Program-made: the position numbers and the translations under genes
Source of the DNA: Pandoraea nosoerga
GTDB taxonomy: Bacteria; Pseudomonadota; Gammaproteobacteria; Burkholderiales; Burkholderiaceae
Reading direction: 5' to 3'
NCBI RefSeq assembly: GCF_902459585.1
Contig: NZ_CABPSC010000004.1
Coordinates: forward strand, 248,001-312,000
DNA length: 64,000 bases
Notes under the pieces: model-generated
Databases searched by the model: none
What the model was told of the DNA's origin: nothing
What the model saw: only the letters and a program-made list of their open reading frames with translations
Shown here: in pieces, positions 59,872 through 64,000 of the stretch
Layout: every line of letters starts with the position of its first letter
Position numbering within the stretch: position 1 is the first letter of the stretch

Positions 59872-61599
59872 TTAGCGAAAACGCTCCGTTTCTTGCGATG
59901 GAATCGATGGCGCCGACCGTGCCGGCGAGGTCGCGAAAAGCGTGCGGGGTGCGAGGGAAGACGGCGAGGGCGACGGTGCGTAGGCTTGGCCGTTGATGCG
60001 CCGAACCGTCGGCACGAAGGCGTCGCTCAGAACGTCTTGGGCCGGACTGTAATAGGTCGTGTCGATGTCGAGCAGGCCCAGCATGGTGTGCTCGAGCCGA
60101 TCCGTCTGATACGGGCGGGCTTCGAGCGCGGCGCGCGTGCGGGCGTCCACGCCGGTGCGCGTCCATACGATCATCGGAATCTCATAGCCGGAGGCGTCCG
60201 CGACTGACTGGCCCGTGTGATTGCGCGTGTGCCCGACTTCCTGTGCATGATCGGAACTGAAGAGCAGGCTGGCGCCAGAGGCGCCGCCGGCCTTCGCCGA
60301 CGCGGCCATCGTCTTGCGGATGAGGCTCGCCACGACGAAGTCATTGTAAGCCACGGCGTTGTCGTACTCGTTGCGCAGACGTCGCACCCACAGCGAGCGT
60401 CCCTGCGCCTTGAGGCTGGTCATCACGGCATCGTCGCCGCTGTCGAAGCGCGCGTATTCCTCGGGGTAGCGCATGTTGTAGGTCGGGTGCGCACCGAGCA
60501 GATGCACGACGATCAGCTTGCGGGGCGCGTCGTCGGCGAGCGCCGCGTCGAATTCGGGCAGCAGGTTGCCGTCGACATTGTTCTCGCCGCGCCCGAAACC
60601 CTTGTTGATGAATACGCGCTTGTCGGCGCGACCGGCGACGAGCCCGAGCCAGCCGTCGTTGGGCACCTGATTCGAGATCCAGTAAGTGCGATAACCCGCT
60701 TCCCTGGCAAGCATCACGAGATCGGGTTGACGGGTCCACGCTTCGGGATCGTCGAGGCTCGCCGGCGTGAGCATCTTCATGAGCGAGGCCATCGTGGCCG
60801 GCTCCGACGACACTACGTCGCGAAACACGATCAGATGCTCGCGCAGTGAATCGAGCATTGGGGTGGTGTTGCGCGCATAGCCGTAGAGCGACATGTTGTT
60901 GCGATTCAGGCTCTCGCCGATCACCCAGACGACGGTGTGGTTGGCCGGCCCGCGATAGCGCACCTGCCAGGCGTCTCGTCGGGTCATGTTGGCTTCCAGC
61001 TCGCGTTGGAGCTTGTCGGCGTGCGCGAGCTGCGCCTTGTAGTCGAGATAGCGGATCGGCCAGTAGAGCAGGGGGTTCTCCTTGGCCATCGTCGGATTGA
61101 GGTGCAGCGCGAGGAAGCCGGCGAGCAGCGTGGCGACGGCAATCTTGCCGCCGCGCCGCATCGGCGTCGGCCGCCGGGCGGCTTCCGCGCGCGACAGACG
61201 GCGCTCGAGCGCGGCGACGCTCGCCATGATCGCGGCGAAGGCGGCGCTCGCTTCGAAGACGTCGCGCCAGTGATGCACAAGGAACTCGCCCGCCTCCGAC
61301 GGATTGGTGTTGAACACCGCCTGGAGCACTAGCAGGTGATTCGGCCGCATGCCGAAATAATCGCGCAGAAAGCCCTTCGTCGCCGCATCGAGAAAGAAGA
61401 TGGCGAGCACGCCAAGCGCCGTCGCGCTCAGCCACGCGCGGGGCGCGCGCAGCCACAGGCACAGGCCTGCAAGCCCAGGCAGCGCCGTCATCATGAGTGC
61501 TGCGCTCTTGCCGAACTCGTTGATGCTCAGCATGCCGAGCGCCCAGAACGTGGCCAGGCCGGCGAGGCCGAGAGACAATCGGTAAGACAGTGATTTCAA
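59872..61599 (-). CDS. Phosphoethanolamine transferase (CptA/EptA-like)
   Basis: The product has 575 residues from a TTG with GGGGGAAA in front. Five or so N-terminal membrane helices (to about residue 175) precede a periplasmic sulfatase-fold domain with VVWVIGESLNRNNMSLYGYARNTTP. In EptA/MCR proteins the corresponding motif is GET with Thr as nucleophile; here it is GES, as in CptA-type enzymes. Metal-site segments include FSSDHAQEVGHTRNHTGQS. It should transfer phosphoethanolamine to lipid A or core LPS, a change linked to polymyxin tolerance in other bacteria. A Ser/Pro-rich tail of about 40 residues ends the protein. Confidence 0.9.
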   Translation of the reverse strand: MKSLSYRLSLGLAGLATFWALGMLSINEFGKSAALMMTALPGLAGLCLWLRAPRAWLSATALGVLAIFFLDAATKGFLRDYFGMRPNHLLVLQAVFNTNPSEAGEFLVHHWRDVFEASAAFAAIMASVAALERRLSRAEAARRPTPMRRGGKIAVATLLAGFLALHLNPTMAKENPLLYWPIRYLDYKAQLAHADKLQRELEANMTRRDAWQVRYRGPANHTVVWVIGESLNRNNMSLYGYARNTTPMLDSLREHLIVFRDVVSSEPATMASLMKMLTPASLDDPEAWTRQPDLVMLAREAGYRTYWISNQVPNDGWLGLVAGRADKRVFINKGFGRGENNVDGNLLPEFDAALADDAPRKLIVVHLLGAHPTYNMRYPEEYARFDSGDDAVMTSLKAQGRSLWVRRLRNEYDNAVAYNDFVVASLIRKTMAASAKAGGASGASLLFSSDHAQEVGHTRNHTGQSVADASGYEIPMIVWTRTGVDARTRAALEARPYQTDRLEHTMLGLLDIDTTYYSPAQDVLSDAFVPTVRRINGQAYAPSPSPSSLAPRTLFATSPARSAPSIPSQETERFR

Positions 61600-61825
61600 A
61601 ATCGTTTCCCCCCAAGTGCCGTGTTGCTGCGCTCACGCGCGTTGGCCGATGCATTGGCGCGGTTGCCGGGGCGCCGTGCAGCGTCGCCGCATTCGACCAT
61701 GGATCGCGCGATTGGTGTCCGCGGGGGGAAATTCATGAGACGAACGGCAGTCGCTTTTGCGCGATGCCACCGCCCGGGGCCTGGCGGATTCAGCGAACCT
61801 GGCGAACGTGGCGGACTTGGCAGAC

Positions 61826-62164
61826 CTAGTGCAGCCGCGCGCCGTTGGGCACCGGGCGTTCCACGCCCGCGAGCACGATGGCGCCCTGCGCGTCCGCAAA
61901 GCCGGTCACGAGCACTTCCGAGGCGATGCCGGCAATGCGCTTCGGCGCGAAGTTGCACACGCACAGCACCTGGCGACCGACGAGCGAATCGGGCGTGTAG
62001 TGCACGGTGATTTGCGCGCTCGACGTCTTCACGCCCAGCTCGCCCAGATCGACTTCCAGCACGTAGGCCGGTTTTTTCGCTTTCTCGTTGACTCGCGCGG
62101 CGACGATGGTCCCCACGCGCAATTCGACTTTCTCGAAGTCCTGCCATTCGATGGTCTCGGCCAT
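61826..62164 (-). CDS. csaA: CsaA-like tRNA-binding/chaperone protein
   Basis: This 112-residue OB-fold protein is related to the C-terminal domain of methionyl-tRNA synthetase. The [18 protein letters not shown] start, [19 protein letters not shown] and [16 protein letters not shown], with PVPNGARLH at the end, are hallmarks of CsaA; B. subtilis CsaA acts as a chaperone with export activity and binds tRNA. GGAAGGGAGCGAGC precedes the ATG at 62164. The frame upstream of it only translates the CGTTCC repeats (62180-62213). Confidence 0.93.
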   Translation of the reverse strand: MAETIEWQDFEKVELRVGTIVAARVNEKAKKPAYVLEVDLGELGVKTSSAQITVHYTPDSLVGRQVLCVCNFAPKRIAGIASEVLVTGFADAQGAIVLAGVERPVPNGARLH

Positions 62165-62179
62165 GCTCGCTCCCTTCCT

Positions 62180-62213
62180 CGTTCCGTTCCCCGTTCCGTT
62201 CCCGTTCCGTTCC
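62180..62213. repeat. CGTTCCGTTCC tandem repeat upstream of csaA
   Basis: Three 11-bp copies of CGTTCCGTTCC, the first separated by one C, lie 15 bp upstream of the csaA start codon. They fall in the leader beside its ribosome site, so copy number could influence expression. Confidence 0.85.
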
Positions 62214-62251
62214 TGAATCGATGGATATCGGTGGATGATGAAGCGCACAGA

Positions 62252-63061
62252 CTAGCGTCCCGGCGCCGCCTGCGGCTTGTGAAATTCGGCAGCCGGCTGC
62301 CCGCTGCGCTGCTCGCGCCGCCACGCGGCGGGCGTCTGGCCGAAATGCCGCCGAAACGCGTGGGTAAGGGCGCTCTGATCGTTGAAGCCGACGTCGAGCG
62401 CGATGTCGGCCAGCGCAGCGTCGGTGCTTGCGAGCCGCTGCGCGGCGCGCGCCAGGCGCAGGCGCATCAGGTGGCGATGCGGCGTCTCGCCGGTCATCGC
62501 GACGAAGCACTCGTGGAAGTGCCGCACGCTCATGCCTGCTTCGCGCGCGAGCGTGGCGGTGTCGGCGGGCGCGGCCAGATCGGCACGCAGCCGGGCGTCG
62601 ACGCGTGCGAGATCGAGCCGCACGGTGCGCTGCGCGTGGCGGGCGGGCGCGAGCCGGGCCATGAGGGCGTCGAGCCATTCGCGCACGACGGGGTCGGTCT
62701 CGCTGAGCGGCCGGCCCGCGTCCACGCCGGCCGCGATACGGCGCGCGAGCGCCAGCAGCGACGCATCGAGCGAAAAGAACGCCTCGCATGCAAACGCGCG
62801 TGCGGCGCCGGTGAGCGCGGCGAGCCGCACTGGTACATCGAGCACCACCTGACGGTTGGGCCCGTCGCCGCGGTAGTCGTGGCGCATGCCGGCCGGGATC
62901 ACCACGCCGTTGCGCGCGCCCACGCGGCCGTATCGCGCGGCGTCGCCATCGAGCGAGATCGCCATGCGTCCGGACAGCCCGATCACGACTTGGTGAAAGT
63001 CGTGGGTGTCGCTGTTCTCGGTCGGACAGTACTCGCGCAGTTCGAGGATCGGGGCGGACAT
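62252..63061 (-). CDS. AraC-family transcriptional regulator
   Basis: The product has 269 residues. A cupin-like sensing domain (about 1-110, HDFHQVVIGLSGRMAISLDG and GVVIPAGMRHDYRGDG) is followed by a helical linker and an AraC double helix-turn-helix (about 165-260) with REAGMSVRHFHECFVAMTGETPHRH and DIALDVGFNDQSALTHAFRRHFGQTP. The inducer is unknown. It is divergent from ssuE across 274 bp. The start is uncertain: ATG at 63061 (MSAPILELREY) or 63118. csaA lies downstream, 87 bp away. Confidence 0.9.
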   Translation of the reverse strand: MSAPILELREYCPTENSDTHDFHQVVIGLSGRMAISLDGDAARYGRVGARNGVVIPAGMRHDYRGDGPNRQVVLDVPVRLAALTGAARAFACEAFFSLDASLLALARRIAAGVDAGRPLSETDPVVREWLDALMARLAPARHAQRTVRLDLARVDARLRADLAAPADTATLAREAGMSVRHFHECFVAMTGETPHRHLMRLRLARAAQRLASTDAALADIALDVGFNDQSALTHAFRRHFGQTPAAWRREQRSGQPAAEFHKPQAAPGR

Positions 63062-63335
63062 GGCCAGGGAAAAATCGGACGAAGCACCACGCCGGGGAAT
63101 AAGGCGCGAACGGTGCATGACTACAGGTTATGAAAAAACGCGCAAAGCAATCCCGGATTCATTGGTTCGAACGCGCGGACCGCCTCGCTAAACTGGTTCA
63201 TCAGTGGCCGGCGGACCCCGGCCCGCACCGGGTGCCGGGCGCGCGTCGCGTCGTGTGCACGTATGCGGTGTGCTTCGAATCCACAGGGCCGGCGCGCGAC
63301 GCGTGCGTGACACGGCCCGTCTTTGGCAGGGAAGT

Positions 63336-63929
63336 ATGACATACGCCGTCACGATCTCGGGCAGCCCGTCGGGCGCCTCGCGCAGCGCCCGGCTGCTGCG
63401 CTTCGTCGAACACGAACTCGCCGCGGCCGGCATTGCCGTGCGGCGCATCGACATCCGCGCACTCGCGCCGGCCGCGCTGCTCTCGGCCGACACGTCCCAC
63501 GACGATCTGCGTCACGCGCTCGCACAGGTGGCCGGCGCACAGGCGGTGGTCGTGGCCACGCCCGTCTACAAGGCCGCGTACAGCGGCTTGCTCAAGGCCT
63601 TTCTCGACGTGCTGCCGCAGGACGGCCTTGCCGACAAGCTCGTCGCGCCGTTTGCCACCGGCGGCAGCCCGGCCCATTTGCTCGCGCTCGACTACGCGCT
63701 CAAGCCGGTGCTCTCGGCGCTGGGCGCACAGCACATCCTGCGCGGGGTCTTTGCCGTCGACCAGCAGGTGCCCAAGGAAGACGGCGCGCTGCTCGACAGC
63801 ACCATTGCCGAGCGCCTGGGCGCGACCGTCGACCAGCTCTCGCGGTGGCTGCACGAGCGCGAGGTGATCCGCCAATGGCCGGCCGCCGCCGCGCGCCCCG
63901 GGCTCGCGCGCGCCACGCTGGCTGCCTGA
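63336..63929 (+). CDS. ssuE: NADPH-dependent FMN reductase SsuE
   Basis: The 197-residue flavodoxin-like reductase supplies reduced FMN to the alkanesulfonate monooxygenase SsuD. The N-terminal phosphate loop is SGSPSGASRSARLLRFV. VVVATPVYKAAYSGLLKAFLD matches E. coli SsuE closely. FATGGSPAHLLALDYALKPVLSAL carries the Tyr that forms the pi-helix in SsuE. GGCAGGGAAGT precedes the ATG. ssuD follows after 14 bp, so this is the first gene of the sulfonate-sulfur operon. Confidence 0.95.
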   Translation: MTYAVTISGSPSGASRSARLLRFVEHELAAAGIAVRRIDIRALAPAALLSADTSHDDLRHALAQVAGAQAVVVATPVYKAAYSGLLKAFLDVLPQDGLADKLVAPFATGGSPAHLLALDYALKPVLSALGAQHILRGVFAVDQQVPKEDGALLDSTIAERLGATVDQLSRWLHEREVIRQWPAAAARPGLARATLAA

Positions 63930-63943
63930 TCGCCGGAGCCAGC

Positions 63944-64000
63944 ATGCAAGTCTTCTGGTTCATTCCCACACACGGCGACACGCGCTACCTGGGCACGTCC
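63944..64000 (+). CDS. ssuD: Alkanesulfonate monooxygenase SsuD (start only)
   Basis: Only 19 codons are in the window: MQVFWFIPTHGDTRYLGTS. The FWF-PTHGD-YLGT pattern is the characteristic N-terminus of SsuD (E. coli: [20 protein letters not shown]). It is an FMNH2-dependent enzyme that releases sulfite from alkanesulfonates. The gene is cut by the window end, not broken. Confidence 0.9.
   Translation, partial: MQVFWFIPTHGDTRYLGTS

Noticed and set aside
63164-63172. GGTTCGAAC, resembling a tRNA T-loop
   Set aside because: No acceptor stem, D-arm or anticodon stem can be drawn around it.

Overview
The window is GC-rich, densely packed chromosomal DNA from a beta-proteobacterium of the family Burkholderiaceae. 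Gene content, gene order and protein sequences fit Pandoraea or a close relative best; this is inferred from remembered family sequences, not from a search. I see no insertion sequences, prophage, CRISPR array, rRNA or tRNA. The content is mostly core metabolism, and most of the novelty is in regulatory DNA and in a few accessory operons.

Layout: (1) 1-5560 is the end of the nuo (complex I) operon, nuoL-nuoM-nuoN plus a DUF2818 membrane protein, closed by a clear terminator. (2) 5592-8842 holds small enzymes: a NUDIX hydrolase, a DUF1178 protein, a MaoC-like hydratase, a YegP-like protein and a GST. (3) 9038-14910 is a minus-strand fatty-acid or hydroxy-acid catabolic operon: 3-hydroxyacyl-CoA dehydrogenase, enoyl-CoA hydratase, histidine phosphatase, APH-type kinase, acyl-CoA dehydrogenase. 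It starts at a promoter with a palindromic operator in its spacer. (4) 15288-23142 is a mixed region: a second GST, an aminotransferase, a PIN-domain protein, YaaA, an M14 carboxypeptidase, a secreted hypothetical protein, a TrmB-like methyltransferase and DUF2863. (5) 23179-25226 encodes alkylation repair: an Ada/AlkA fusion overlapping ogt.

(6) 25468-36818 is a TCA-cycle block. acnA, a MliC-like lipoprotein-type gene and mdh lie on the minus strand, divergent from a GntR regulator followed by sdhCDAB-sdhE-gltA on the plus strand. The mdh/gntR intergenic region has a good sigma-70 promoter and two related palindromes. (7) 37097-58422 is a long plus-strand biosynthetic super-cluster: leuC-(entericidin)-leuD-leuB-asd-fimV-truA-trpF-trpB-DNA methyltransferase-trpA-accD-folC-SPOR protein-cvpA-purF-metZ-hisC. 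It makes leucine, aspartate-family amino acids, tryptophan, malonyl-CoA, folate, purines, methionine and histidine precursors. A SAM-II-like RNA element followed by a terminator precedes metZ. (8) 58476-64000 holds an MFS exporter, a phosphoethanolamine transferase, a CsaA-like protein, an AraC regulator and the start of a sulfonate operon (ssuE, truncated ssuD).

Short tandem repeats (9-18 bp units) recur in the gaps between genes, and GC-rich hairpins without U-tracts are common between operons, especially gltA-leuC and acnA-ada. The best candidates for something under-described are the kinase/dehydrogenase catabolic cluster, the metZ leader RNA, the orphan methyltransferase inside trp, and the mdh/gntR control region.
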